From positions 1 to 64,000 of the forward strand of contig CANJRA010000012.1 of the NCBI GenBank assembly GCA_947476625.1: DNA of 64,000 nucleotides. Direction: 5' to 3'. Below are positions 40,557 to 49,453 of this stretch, piece by piece; the first letter of the stretch is position 1, and each line of letters opens with the position of its first letter. Under the pieces are notes generated by a model that was given only the letters and a program-made list of their open reading frames with translations, made no database searches and was not told where the DNA came from. The translations under genes were made by a program, and so were the position numbers. The stretch is from Fidelibacterota bacterium (GTDB taxonomy: Bacteria > Pseudomonadota > Alphaproteobacteria > Rhodospirillales > Rhodospirillaceae).

Positions 40557-41453
40557 TCAGGTTTTCAGCTTAATGCCGAGCAGATGGCAAATCGCATAAG
40601 TCAGGTCGGCGCGGTTCAACGTGTAGAAATGAAAATCCGTCACGCCTTCGCGGACCAACGTGCGCACCTGTTCGGCCACCGCGGTCGCCGCGACAAGCTT
40701 GCGGGTTTCGACATCGTTTTCCAGTCCGGCGAAAAGCTCGAACATGTACTGCGGCACTTTTGTGCCCATCTTGATGCAGGAGTTCAGCGTGCCGGTATTG
40801 GTGGCGACGATAATCCCCGGAATGAGCGGCACTTGCAGACCGGCGGCCTGATCGCGGAAGCGCAGAAATACGCCGGGATCAAAGAACGACTGCGTGATGG
40901 CGCGGCTAGCCCCCGCGCCGACCTTGCGCTTAAGGTTCTCTAAGTCGTCGGTCGCGCTTTTTGCTTCCGGATGGACCTCGGGATAGGCCGCGACGCTGAT
41001 CTCGAAATCAGCAACGCGCTTTAATCCCTCCACCAGATCGGCGGCATAGGCGTAGCCGCCCGGATGCGGCGCGTATTTACTTTGGCCCTCGGGCGGATCG
41101 CCGCGCAGGGCGACGATGTGGCGGATGCCCGAGTCCCAATACTGTTTGGCGACGGCGTCGATTTCAGCCCGGGTCGCGCCGACGCATGTCAGATGGGCAG
41201 CGGCCAGTAGGCCCTTTTCCTTCTGGATACGCGTAACAGTTTCGTGGGTACGCTCGCGGGTGGACCCGCCGGCCCCATATGTCACCGAAACAAATGCGGG
41301 TTTAAGCGGCGCCAGGCGCTCGATGGACGCCCAGAGCTGCTCCTGCATTTTCTCGGTTTTCGGCGGAAAAAACTCGAACGACACCTGAATGCCGGGGGGG
41401 ACTGTGTCCTTCCCGTCACGCGGTTTAACAAGGTTATCAGGAGGACGCGCCAC
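40557..41453 (-). CDS. metF: 5,10-methylenetetrahydrofolate reductase
   Basis: 298 residues with a flavin-dependent TIM barrel. The start region VSFEFFPPKTEKM contains the catalytic Glu, and FVSVTYGAGGSTRERTHE and HIVALRGDPPEG are family hallmarks, with AITQSFFD near the middle. It makes 5-methyl-THF for methionine synthesis. It is transcribed toward uvrD with one base between. The 149-bp gap to mlaA has no riboswitch that I can recognise. Confidence 0.95.
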   Translation of the reverse strand: MARPPDNLVKPRDGKDTVPPGIQVSFEFFPPKTEKMQEQLWASIERLAPLKPAFVSVTYGAGGSTRERTHETVTRIQKEKGLLAAAHLTCVGATRAEIDAVAKQYWDSGIRHIVALRGDPPEGQSKYAPHPGGYAYAADLVEGLKRVADFEISVAAYPEVHPEAKSATDDLENLKRKVGAGASRAITQSFFDPGVFLRFRDQAAGLQVPLIPGIIVATNTGTLNSCIKMGTKVPQYMFELFAGLENDVETRKLVAATAVAEQVRTLVREGVTDFHFYTLNRADLTYAICHLLGIKLKT

Positions 41454-41602
41454 GCTTGTATTTCCTTGAATCGTTACTGGTTTATTACGCTGCGGTATGG
41501 TACCAGTGCCTGTCTGGGTGGGGATGGCCTAAGACGATAGAAAATAGGGATATTTCGGCTGCTTTGTAAGGCAATCCCCCGATGAAAAGAATACCCTAAA
41601 TC

Positions 41603-42364
41603 ATGACTTTCCATACAGTGAGATTGGCCCTGGCTTTCGGCATCATAGCCTGCCTTTCGGCATGCGCCACCAAGCCACCTGCGAGCGACCCGGTCGCCCT
41701 GGCGGCCTATCAGGAAGCCAACGACCCGCTGGAGCCCTTCAACCGCGCGATGTTCAAGGTCGACGCCGGGTTGGACAAGGTGATCATGCGCCCGGTCATC
41801 AAAGGCTACCGCGCCGTAGTGCCGGCTGACGCCCGCGACAAGGTCGATAACTTTGTCGACAACCTGCGCTCGCCCATTACCTTCGCCAACGACATCCTGC
41901 AGGGCCAGTTCAGCCGCGCCGGAACCACGCTCGGGCGTTTCCTCGTCAACACCGGCATGGGCTTCTTCGGCTTCTTCGATGTCGGCACCAAGCTCGGTAT
42001 GGAACAGCACGGCGAGGATTTCGGCCAGACGCTGGGCGTGTGGGGATTAGGCGACGGACCTTACGTTTATATACCGCTGCTGGGCCCCTCGACGGTGCGT
42101 GACGGCTTCGGCTTTGCGGTCGATTCCTTCGCCATCGATCCGTTGGCCTGGTACAATCGCGGCAACGGCAGCAAGAGTTGGATCCAATGGACCACTTTGG
42201 GCGTTACATACATCGACACCAAGGATGTGACGATGGACGTGCTAGATGAACTGCGTAAATCGTCGCTCGATTATTATGCCGCTTTGCGTTCGTCCTTTCG
42301 CCAAATCCGTGCGAGTGAAGTTCGTAACGGCGCACCACCACCGCTTGAAGACTTTGGTGAATGA
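41603..42364 (+). CDS. mlaA: phospholipid-binding lipoprotein MlaA (VacJ)
   Basis: 253 residues. A signal peptide ends at the lipobox LSAC (Cys near 21). The body has the MlaA pattern: DPLEPFNRAMFKVDAGLD, NFVDNLRSPITFANDILQG, GRFLVNTGMGFFGFFDVG and GPYVYIPLLGPSTVRDGFG. It sits in the outer membrane and removes phospholipids from the outer leaflet, passing them to periplasmic MlaC. Its stop overlaps a 20-codon ORF by 4 bp. The inner-membrane MlaFEDB genes are not in the window. Confidence 0.95.
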   Translation: MTFHTVRLALAFGIIACLSACATKPPASDPVALAAYQEANDPLEPFNRAMFKVDAGLDKVIMRPVIKGYRAVVPADARDKVDNFVDNLRSPITFANDILQGQFSRAGTTLGRFLVNTGMGFFGFFDVGTKLGMEQHGEDFGQTLGVWGLGDGPYVYIPLLGPSTVRDGFGFAVDSFAIDPLAWYNRGNGSKSWIQWTTLGVTYIDTKDVTMDVLDELRKSSLDYYAALRSSFRQIRASEVRNGAPPPLEDFGE

Positions 42365-42423
42365 AGACTGTGGTGAGTAACGCCGTACATTTTTGCCGCA
42401 TAAGTGCCTTATTTAATCGGTAG
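42361..42423 (+). CDS. 20-codon ORF exactly bridging mlaA and mlaC
   Basis: ATG at 42361 overlaps the mlaA stop as ATGA, the usual coupling arrangement. The frame encodes MKTVVSNAVHFCRISALFNR and stops with TAG at 42421-42423, immediately before the first mlaC ATG at 42424. Ribosomes leaving mlaA could read it and restart on mlaC. The peptide itself has no recognised family. The geometry is the evidence; translation is inferred. Confidence 0.45.
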   Translation: MKTVVSNAVHFCRISALFNR

Positions 42424-43071
42424 ATGTTTCGCATGACCATTTCAATGTTCCCCCGCCGCTCCGCTACCGCCCTGCTCCTTGCTCTGTTTGCGTTCGCCGC
42501 AGCACCCGCGCATGCACAGGCGACGAATGCCGATCCGGCCTTGTTTGTCGGCGACTTCTCGCAGAAGGGCATCAACGACATCCTCGCGGCGCCGATTCCG
42601 AACAAAGAGAAGCAGCAGCGCTTCCGCACGATGTTCACGCAGTACTTCGATCTGCCCGCCATCGGCCGCTTTATCCTAGCGCGCTACTGGAAAGCCGCAA
42701 CACCGGCAGAACAGGAAAAATTCACGACCCTGTTCGAGGACGTGATTGTTTACACGTGGTCGCGCCGCTTCTCCATGTACAACGGACAAACACTGAAAGT
42801 CGCCAGCAAGCAGGCCGACGGTGAGAACGGCACACTGGTGAAGTCCACCATCACCAGCACCAGCGGCAACTCCAACTTCGGCGTCGAATGGCGTCTGCGC
42901 CAGCGTCCGGAAGGATGGAAGGTGCTCGATATCGTCATCGAAGGCGTGAGTATGGCGATCACCTATCGCCAGGACTACGCCACCATCATCAGCCAAACCG
43001 GCAGCTTCGCCGGATTGCTGTCCCAGATGGAAAAACAGGTGGCGAAGTTGAAGGCGCAGCAGGGCGCGTAA
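42424..43071 (+). CDS. mlaC: periplasmic phospholipid-binding protein MlaC
   Basis: 215 residues. A signal peptide ends at AHAQA near 33. The mature part has the MlaC/Ttg2D pattern: FRTMFTQYFDLPAIGRFILARYWKAATPAEQEKF, then WSRRFSMYNGQTLKV and GVEWRLRQRPEGWKVLDIVIEGVSMAITYRQDY. It shuttles phospholipids between MlaA and the inner-membrane MlaFEDB complex. A second ATG at 42433 is an alternative start. A bidirectional terminator follows. Confidence 0.94.
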   Translation: MFRMTISMFPRRSATALLLALFAFAAAPAHAQATNADPALFVGDFSQKGINDILAAPIPNKEKQQRFRTMFTQYFDLPAIGRFILARYWKAATPAEQEKFTTLFEDVIVYTWSRRFSMYNGQTLKVASKQADGENGTLVKSTITSTSGNSNFGVEWRLRQRPEGWKVLDIVIEGVSMAITYRQDYATIISQTGSFAGLLSQMEKQVAKLKAQQGA

Positions 43072-43104
43072 GGGCTCGGGCTTTCGAGCACCACACAAAA
43101 AAAA

Positions 43105-43135
43105 ACGGCGCCGCAGAGAAATTATGCGGCGCCGT
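43105..43135. terminator. bidirectional terminator between mlaC and the PepSY gene
   Basis: ACGGCGCCGCA (43105-43115) pairs perfectly with TGCGGCGCCGT (43125-43135) around a nine-base loop. An A run lies before it and a T-rich run after it, so it can end both the plus-strand mla transcript and the minus-strand PepSY transcript. Confidence 0.92.
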
Positions 43136-43158
43136 AATCTTTTTAACGCCACCGCGAT

Positions 43159-43683
43159 TTACTTCGCGATGATGTTGCCAGTCGTGGCGTCGACCGCGTG
43201 TTTTACTTCTTTGCTGCCGACGAGGACTTCGACGACGTACTGAGCTTTCTTATCGTCGACTTCGATGGAGGCTTCGATGGCTTGGCCGCCGGTTTGTTTT
43301 TCGACTTTGGCGACGGCGTCTTTCAGGGACGACTGGGCGGTGGCGGCGGCGATGCGTTCGTCTTTGCCTTCGTGGTCGACGACCTTGGCGACGATGCTCT
43401 TGTTCTCCATCGGCATTGAGGCGGTCGAGGTGCCGTCGAGTTTGTAGTGGGTGACGGCGTCGCCCTTCAGCACGGTGACTTCATAGACCGGCGCGTCTTT
43501 TTCTTCGTCGAGCTTGATTTCCATGACGGTGCCGCCGGTGGATTTTTCCGACGCGGAAATCGCTTGGTGCAGCGAAACTTTGGATTTATTGAGCGCGGAT
43601 TCCACGCCCACCTGGGCCAATGCAGGAAGGCACAAGATGCCCGAGCAAAGCAGCGCGGTTGAAACGGTTCGGAATGTGGTCAT
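43159..43683 (-). CDS. secreted protein with two PepSY domains
   Basis: 174 residues from the ATG at 43683. GGAGAAG just before it is a good ribosome site, which makes an upstream ATG at 43695 less likely. The signal peptide ends at PALAQ. Two PepSY-like repeats follow: SLHQAISASEKSTGGTVMEIKL with YEVTVLKGDAVTHYKLDG, and LKDAVAKVEKQTGGQAIEASIE with YVVEVLVGSKEVKHAVD. PepSY domains are periplasmic and are thought to bind or inhibit peptidases; the role here is unknown. It is a single gene with its own terminator. Confidence 0.85.
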   Translation of the reverse strand: MTTFRTVSTALLCSGILCLPALAQVGVESALNKSKVSLHQAISASEKSTGGTVMEIKLDEEKDAPVYEVTVLKGDAVTHYKLDGTSTASMPMENKSIVAKVVDHEGKDERIAAATAQSSLKDAVAKVEKQTGGQAIEASIEVDDKKAQYVVEVLVGSKEVKHAVDATTGNIIAK

Positions 43684-43875
43684 GTTCTTCTCCATCGGTT
43701 TTTAAGCCGCGCGGATATCCCGCGCGCATGCAGACTTAAACGGAGTGTTGAGAGTCAAAGTTCCGTGGCCGCGTGGTAACGAGAGTCGGTCGATCCCTGA
43801 CGTCACAACCATCGCGCGACAAAATGCGGCGGCGATAGGGCGCGCGATCTGTTATCCTGGGTTCAGGAGGGACTT

Positions 43876-44781
43876 ATGACATCCATCGCATTACTCGGCA
43901 CCGGCCTCATGGGCGCGCCCATGGCTGTGTGCATTCTTAAAGCTGGGCACACATTGGCGGTTTGGAACCGGTCGATGGACAAAGCCGCTGGGCTTGCCGC
44001 GCAAGGTGCGCGCGTCTGCGCAACGCCGGCGGAAGCCGTTGCAGGCGCGGATATCGTCATCACCATGCTGGCCGACGGGCCGACTGTGACCAGCGTGCTG
44101 TTCGCGCAAGGAACGGCGGCGGCATTGAAGACGGGCAGCATTGTTGTCGACATGAGTTCGATTCCGCCAGATATAGCGCGGGAGCATGCAGCCACGTTGG
44201 CGGCGCAAGGTGTGCTGCATCTCGATGCGCCAGTGTCGGGCGGAACCAAAGGCGCTGCGGCCGGCACGCTGGCGATTATGGCGGGCGGGACCGAGGACGC
44301 CTTCGCGCGCGCTAAGCCGGTTTTGGAAAGCATGGGACGGCCGGTGCTGATCGGCCCGAGCGGTACAGGGCAAATCGCCAAGCTGGCCAATCAGGCGATT
44401 GTCGGCATCACCATCGGCGCGGTGGCGGAGGCTTTGTTGTTGGCGGCGGCCAACGGTGCGGACCCGGCCAAAGTGCGCGAGGCGCTGACGGGTGGATTTG
44501 CCGACAGCATGATTCTGAAACAACACGGTCAGCGCATGTTGGACCGGGCGTGGGCGCCGGGCGCGCCGGTTAAAACGCAGGTGAAAGACCTGCGCACCAT
44601 CATGGCCGCCGCGAAAAGCGCCGGGCTCGATTTGCCCATCGCCGCGCGCGTCACCGCATTATACGAAGACTTGCTGGCCGAGGGGTACGGCAACTGCGAT
44701 CACAGCGCGTACCTTTTAGAGCTTGAGCATATCAATCCGGGCAAACGCCTGGGCGATAAGCCGGATCAAATGCCAACTTAG
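43876..44781 (+). CDS. beta-hydroxyacid dehydrogenase (3-hydroxyisobutyrate/tartronate semialdehyde type)
   Basis: 301 residues. The N-terminal Rossmann fold has IALLGTGLMGAPMA, the substrate loop DAPVSGGTKGAAAGTL is typical, and the catalytic Lys lies in GTGQIAKLANQAIV. The family oxidises small beta-hydroxyacids with NAD(P). The exact substrate (3-hydroxyisobutyrate, glycerate or succinic semialdehyde) cannot be read. AGGAGGG precedes the ATG at a good distance. No pathway genes are adjacent. An inverted repeat CACGCAT/ATGCGTG at 44797-44822 follows the stop. Confidence 0.9.
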   Translation: MTSIALLGTGLMGAPMAVCILKAGHTLAVWNRSMDKAAGLAAQGARVCATPAEAVAGADIVITMLADGPTVTSVLFAQGTAAALKTGSIVVDMSSIPPDIAREHAATLAAQGVLHLDAPVSGGTKGAAAGTLAIMAGGTEDAFARAKPVLESMGRPVLIGPSGTGQIAKLANQAIVGITIGAVAEALLLAAANGADPAKVREALTGGFADSMILKQHGQRMLDRAWAPGAPVKTQVKDLRTIMAAAKSAGLDLPIAARVTALYEDLLAEGYGNCDHSAYLLELEHINPGKRLGDKPDQMPT

Positions 44782-44937
44782 ACTGGAGCCTGTAGCCACG
44801 CATTTGTGATGAAGCATGCGTGACCTACATATCTAGGCCTTCACCTCCACTATCATCGCGCACCTCGTAAGCCGGCTTCGGGCGTACACTACGCGTGTCC
44901 TGTTGATCTCAATCCACCGACATCAAAGGAGTGCGTC

Positions 44938-45066
44938 ATGAAGCTTCAATTGCATCTTCCGGAACAGTGGGCCAATCACTGGGAATTCGTAAATTCCGAC
45001 GCTTTCACGACCGTGGTCGCCGCCTTGGCGATTACGGGTATCGTGTTCTTATTCGTCGTTTTGTGA
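44938..45066 (+). CDS. 42-residue single-span membrane peptide
   Basis: ATG at 44938 lies six bases after a strong AAGGAG (44926-44931). The 42 residues comprise a polar, His/Trp-containing N-terminus (MKLQLHLPEQWANHWEFVNS) and one hydrophobic segment (about 24-42, VVAALAITGIVFLFVVL) that runs to the C-terminus. I do not recognise a family. The good ribosome site and the clear topology make it likely to be expressed. It stands alone between the dehydrogenase and cspA. Confidence 0.62.
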   Translation: MKLQLHLPEQWANHWEFVNSDAFTTVVAALAITGIVFLFVVL

Positions 45067-45253
45067 CCTAATCGGGCGTAAATCGCCTCCGCTACGTAAT
45101 AAAAGTCCATATAAAGCCCTTGCGGGGGCTGGGGCGATTTGACGGCTTGCTTAATCCGAAAACTGGCCTATCCTGAGGGCAGTCTATTTCTACGCTTGCC
45201 TTGTTCAATGCCCCGTAGAGGGCCCAAGATAACGCCGGATTCAGATGAAGAGG

Positions 45254-45272
45254 CTTTGCGGCAGTCGCAAAG
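45254..45272 (+). promoter_or_regulatory. hairpin in the cspA leader
   Basis: CTTTGCG-gcagt-CGCAAAG, a perfect 7-bp stem, lies 42 bp before the cspA ATG within a long untranslated stretch. Cold-shock mRNAs often have structured leaders; function here is inferred. Confidence 0.4.
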
Positions 45273-45314
45273 TCACAATATGCGCCATTCGCGCGTTTTC
45301 TTAAGGATAGTAAC

Positions 45315-45518
45315 ATGGCTGAAGGTACAATTAAGTGGTTCAACGCTCAGAAGGGTTTCGGTTTCATTGAGCCGAGCAGCGGCGGCAAAGACGTGTTCTT
45401 GCACATCAGCGCCGTTGAACGCGCTGGCTTGAGCACCGTCAACGAAGGCCAAAAGGTCACGTACGACGTCGTGAACGAGCGCGGCAAAGACGCCGCCGCG
45501 AACCTGAAGGTTGCGTAA
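45315..45518 (+). CDS. cspA: cold-shock protein (CspA family)
   Basis: 67 residues, a single cold-shock domain. GTIKWFNAQKGFGFIEP contains RNP1 (KGFGFI, about 13-18) and DVFLHISA is RNP2. It binds single-stranded RNA and DNA and acts as an RNA chaperone. The 248-bp gap before it, after the membrane peptide, probably holds its promoter and leader. Two hairpins follow the gene, the second being a terminator. Confidence 0.95.
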   Translation: MAEGTIKWFNAQKGFGFIEPSSGGKDVFLHISAVERAGLSTVNEGQKVTYDVVNERGKDAAANLKVA

Positions 45519-45524
45519 GCAACC

Positions 45525-45583
45525 CAACGACTCACGTCGTTGAAAAGTTTAAAGCCCGGAGCTTTCATGCTCCGGGCTTTTTC
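45525..45583 (+). terminator. two hairpins after cspA, the second an intrinsic terminator
   Basis: CAACGAC-tcac-GTCGTTG (45525-45542) is followed by AAAGCCCGGAGC-tttcat-GCTCCGGGCTTT (45551-45580) and a T run. The first may protect the short mRNA; the second ends it. Confidence 0.9.
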
Positions 45584-45604
45584 TTTGTCTACTTTCCGGC
45601 GGAT

Positions 45605-45952
45605 TTAAGAACTGCGCCCGTCGTAGGGCTTGATCTCCAAGTCTTTGAATTCGACGTCTTCCAGGCAGCGCACATTGATGGCCGCGGTAGGGTTGCCCTT
45701 GGGGTCTTTGGCCTCGGCAAAGGGCGCTGTGCCGCAGCGCAGGCAGAAGTGATGCTGGATCACGTGCTTGTTGAACGTGTACGTGCCCATGTAGTGCTCG
45801 TGCGTCTCGTGGCGTAACTGGGCGCGCGGCACAAACCACAAGAGGTAGCCCTTGCGGCGGCAGTGCGAGCAATTGCACTCGAGCACCTGGCCGATGTCGC
45901 CGTCGACTTCAAAACTGATATCGCCGCAATGACAGCTGCCTTTATGCGCCAC
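45605..45952 (-). CDS. GFA/CENP-V family protein
   Basis: 115 residues with the zinc-binding cysteine pattern of the glutathione-dependent formaldehyde-activating fold: C7 and C9 (SCHCG), C26, C28 and C31 (CNCSHC), C70 and C73 (CLRCGT). Most members have no proven activity, and the name comes from a disputed Paracoccus enzyme. It lies 48 bp after the exonuclease gene on the same strand and is probably the last gene of the ettA unit. Confidence 0.88.
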   Translation of the reverse strand: MAHKGSCHCGDISFEVDGDIGQVLECNCSHCRRKGYLLWFVPRAQLRHETHEHYMGTYTFNKHVIQHHFCLRCGTAPFAEAKDPKGNPTAAINVRCLEDVEFKDLEIKPYDGRSS

Positions 45953-46000
45953 GGCCTTCTCCCTATGAACTCACGTGATGAATGATTAACGCCCTGCTTA

Positions 46001-46492
46001 TTAACGCAGTGTGCGTTGATAGGTTTCCTGGATAACCCAGGCATCGAGGCTGGCGCGGTGGCGGCTTTTATTGACCTCGGCCAGCACCCTGTCCTTCTCG
46101 GCGTGCCAGCGTTCCATTTGATCTTCGGACAGAATCATCTCGAGCGCGCTGACGCTGAATTTCATATCCAGACCGGCGGCGTGAAACAGCATGGTGAGCC
46201 ACGGCTTGTCGACCACCCAACCATCGGAATACAGCGTTTTACCTTCGAAGCGCTGATTGAGCTCCTCGGCGACTTCGCGGGCAGGTTTGCCGTAAGCCTC
46301 GAGAATATCGCGCGCGATACGGTGAACGCTCTCGGCACTTTCGTCCCAATGGTTCCAGCCGGAAGCCGGCACGATCAGCGCGCAATATTTCGTATCATCG
46401 TCGAGCGCTACGCCAATCTCGATAGGGTAGCTCGTGCCGCCAAAACCCGAGGCTTCGACGTCGATGATGATGGGCTTCTTTTGCGTACTCAT
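46001..46492 (-). CDS. putative DEDDh-type 3'-5' exonuclease
   Basis: 163 residues. IIIDVEASGFG supplies the first Asp-x-Glu pair (D11, E13). SDGWVVDKPWL gives the middle Asp, and SRHRASLDAWVIQ the final His-x4-Asp. This order matches the DEDDh exonuclease core, in a short single-domain form. The substrate is unknown; RNA or short DNA is possible. It is 21 bp after ettA on the same strand. Confidence 0.7.
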   Translation of the reverse strand: MSTQKKPIIIDVEASGFGGTSYPIEIGVALDDDTKYCALIVPASGWNHWDESAESVHRIARDILEAYGKPAREVAEELNQRFEGKTLYSDGWVVDKPWLTMLFHAAGLDMKFSVSALEMILSEDQMERWHAEKDRVLAEVNKSRHRASLDAWVIQETYQRTLR

Positions 46493-46513
46493 GAGCCCCC
46501 TTGAGAGCCGACC

Positions 46514-48193
<1,680 letters not shown>

Positions 48194-48310
48194 CTTGTTG
48201 AAATCCTTAGTTAAATTCCCTGCTGAGCGTGCACACGCGGTGTACACGCTCCACTGATCGTCCGTGCAGGTTTCCTGGCAATCAGAACGCTCGGGGCGCT
48301 CTAAAGAAAA

Positions 48311-48348
48311 AAGCCGCTGGTTTCAATGGAAACCAGCGGCTTGATTTT
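48311..48348 (-). terminator. terminator of the hydrolase/propeller unit
   Basis: AAGCCGCTGGTTTC (48311-48324) pairs perfectly with GAAACCAGCGGCTT (48329-48342) around AATG. On the minus strand it is followed by a T run (48310 down to about 48305), ending the unit that runs from 51181 to 48361. Confidence 0.92.
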
Positions 48349-48360
48349 AAGCAATGAAGG

Positions 48361-49410
48361 CTACGGCTTCAGCGGCGGTAAGTCCGCGTCCTGCAGATTT
48401 AGCCAGCTTGCGATCAGGGCATTAAACTTCTTGGGATGGACGTGATTCATGAAATGGCCACCCGCCGGGTCGTCATTGGACGGCCATGTGACCAAGGTGA
48501 ACGAATTGTCCACCCACTGACCCAGGTCATTGTATCCGGCCGGATGCAAGGCCACATCGGCCAGCGCAGCAATCGCCAGCGTCGGGGCTTTGATGTGAGG
48601 AAACTCGACCCCACGGCTACCGAACGCATTTGAGCCTACCGTGTAGGGCTTGGCCGGGAAATTGGCGCGGTACCAATCGACCACGCCCTGACGGCCTTCC
48701 TCGCCTTGGGCCTTAGCGGACTCTGCGCGCAGCTTCGCGATCGAGGGCGTATCACCCACATACATCGACGCGCGCGCGGCTTGGGGCTCTTTGCTGCCCC
48801 TTTGCGTATCCCCGCCCCCGGCGCTCATGCTGGGCATTTTGCCGTTCTCGATCATGGCCTGGATGTACCAGCTCATCTTGGCTTGCTCGCCGGTCGCCAG
48901 TTCGCGGATGAAGGCGCGCGGATGAATACAATTCATCTCGATCAGCAGTTTTACTTTTTCCGGGTAATTCATGGCGTACATCCACAACACCATGCCGCCG
49001 AGATCATTTCCGATATGAACCGCAGGGCCGTTCGTGAAGTGATTTTGCAGCGCCAGCAAATCTTTTTCATAGACGGCGTTTTTATTGTTCTCGATGCCGG
49101 TCACCTTGCCGCTCTTATTGAAGTTGCGCACATCGTAGAGAACGACTTGGTAACGCTGCGACAGCATCTGAAGCTGATTGCCCCAGCCGCCCCAGAAATC
49201 ACCATTGCCGTGCGAAATGAACAGCAGCGGCCCTTTGCCGACGGTGTAGTAGTGAATTTTAATTCCGCCGGAATCAACATCGCCTTCCTGCAGCTTGATC
49301 GTGTTTCCGAAAGTATCGGTGATGACTTCTTCGGCGAACGCCGTGCGTAGCGGCGTCACGGCGACCAGTGCAGCCAATACTAAAAATTGTAACAGTCTTA
49401 CGAGTTTCAT
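48361..49410 (-). CDS. secreted alpha/beta hydrolase with an Asp nucleophile motif
   Basis: 349 residues from the ATG at 49410, preceded by GGGGAGG. A signal peptide ends at TAFA (near 26). The alpha/beta-hydrolase core shows the oxyanion region FISHGNGDFWGGWG. The nucleophile elbow is GNDLGG, with Asp136 where esterases have Ser; epoxide hydrolases and haloalkane dehalogenases use Asp at this position. A C-terminal His lies in GGHFMNHVHP. This predicts a periplasmic epoxide hydrolase-like or dehalogenase-like enzyme, substrate unknown. It is 43 bp after the secreted propeller gene on the same strand. Confidence 0.82.
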   Translation of the reverse strand: MKLVRLLQFLVLAALVAVTPLRTAFAEEVITDTFGNTIKLQEGDVDSGGIKIHYYTVGKGPLLFISHGNGDFWGGWGNQLQMLSQRYQVVLYDVRNFNKSGKVTGIENNKNAVYEKDLLALQNHFTNGPAVHIGNDLGGMVLWMYAMNYPEKVKLLIEMNCIHPRAFIRELATGEQAKMSWYIQAMIENGKMPSMSAGGGDTQRGSKEPQAARASMYVGDTPSIAKLRAESAKAQGEEGRQGVVDWYRANFPAKPYTVGSNAFGSRGVEFPHIKAPTLAIAALADVALHPAGYNDLGQWVDNSFTLVTWPSNDDPAGGHFMNHVHPKKFNALIASWLNLQDADLPPLKP

Positions 49411-49453
49411 GTGAACCTCCCCACGAGATAAAGCGATACGAACGTTAGCAGAA

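Noticed and set aside
41454-41602. Possible SAM riboswitch upstream of metF
   Set aside because: Short inverted pieces (CTGGT and ACCAG) are present, but no riboswitch core that I can recognise.
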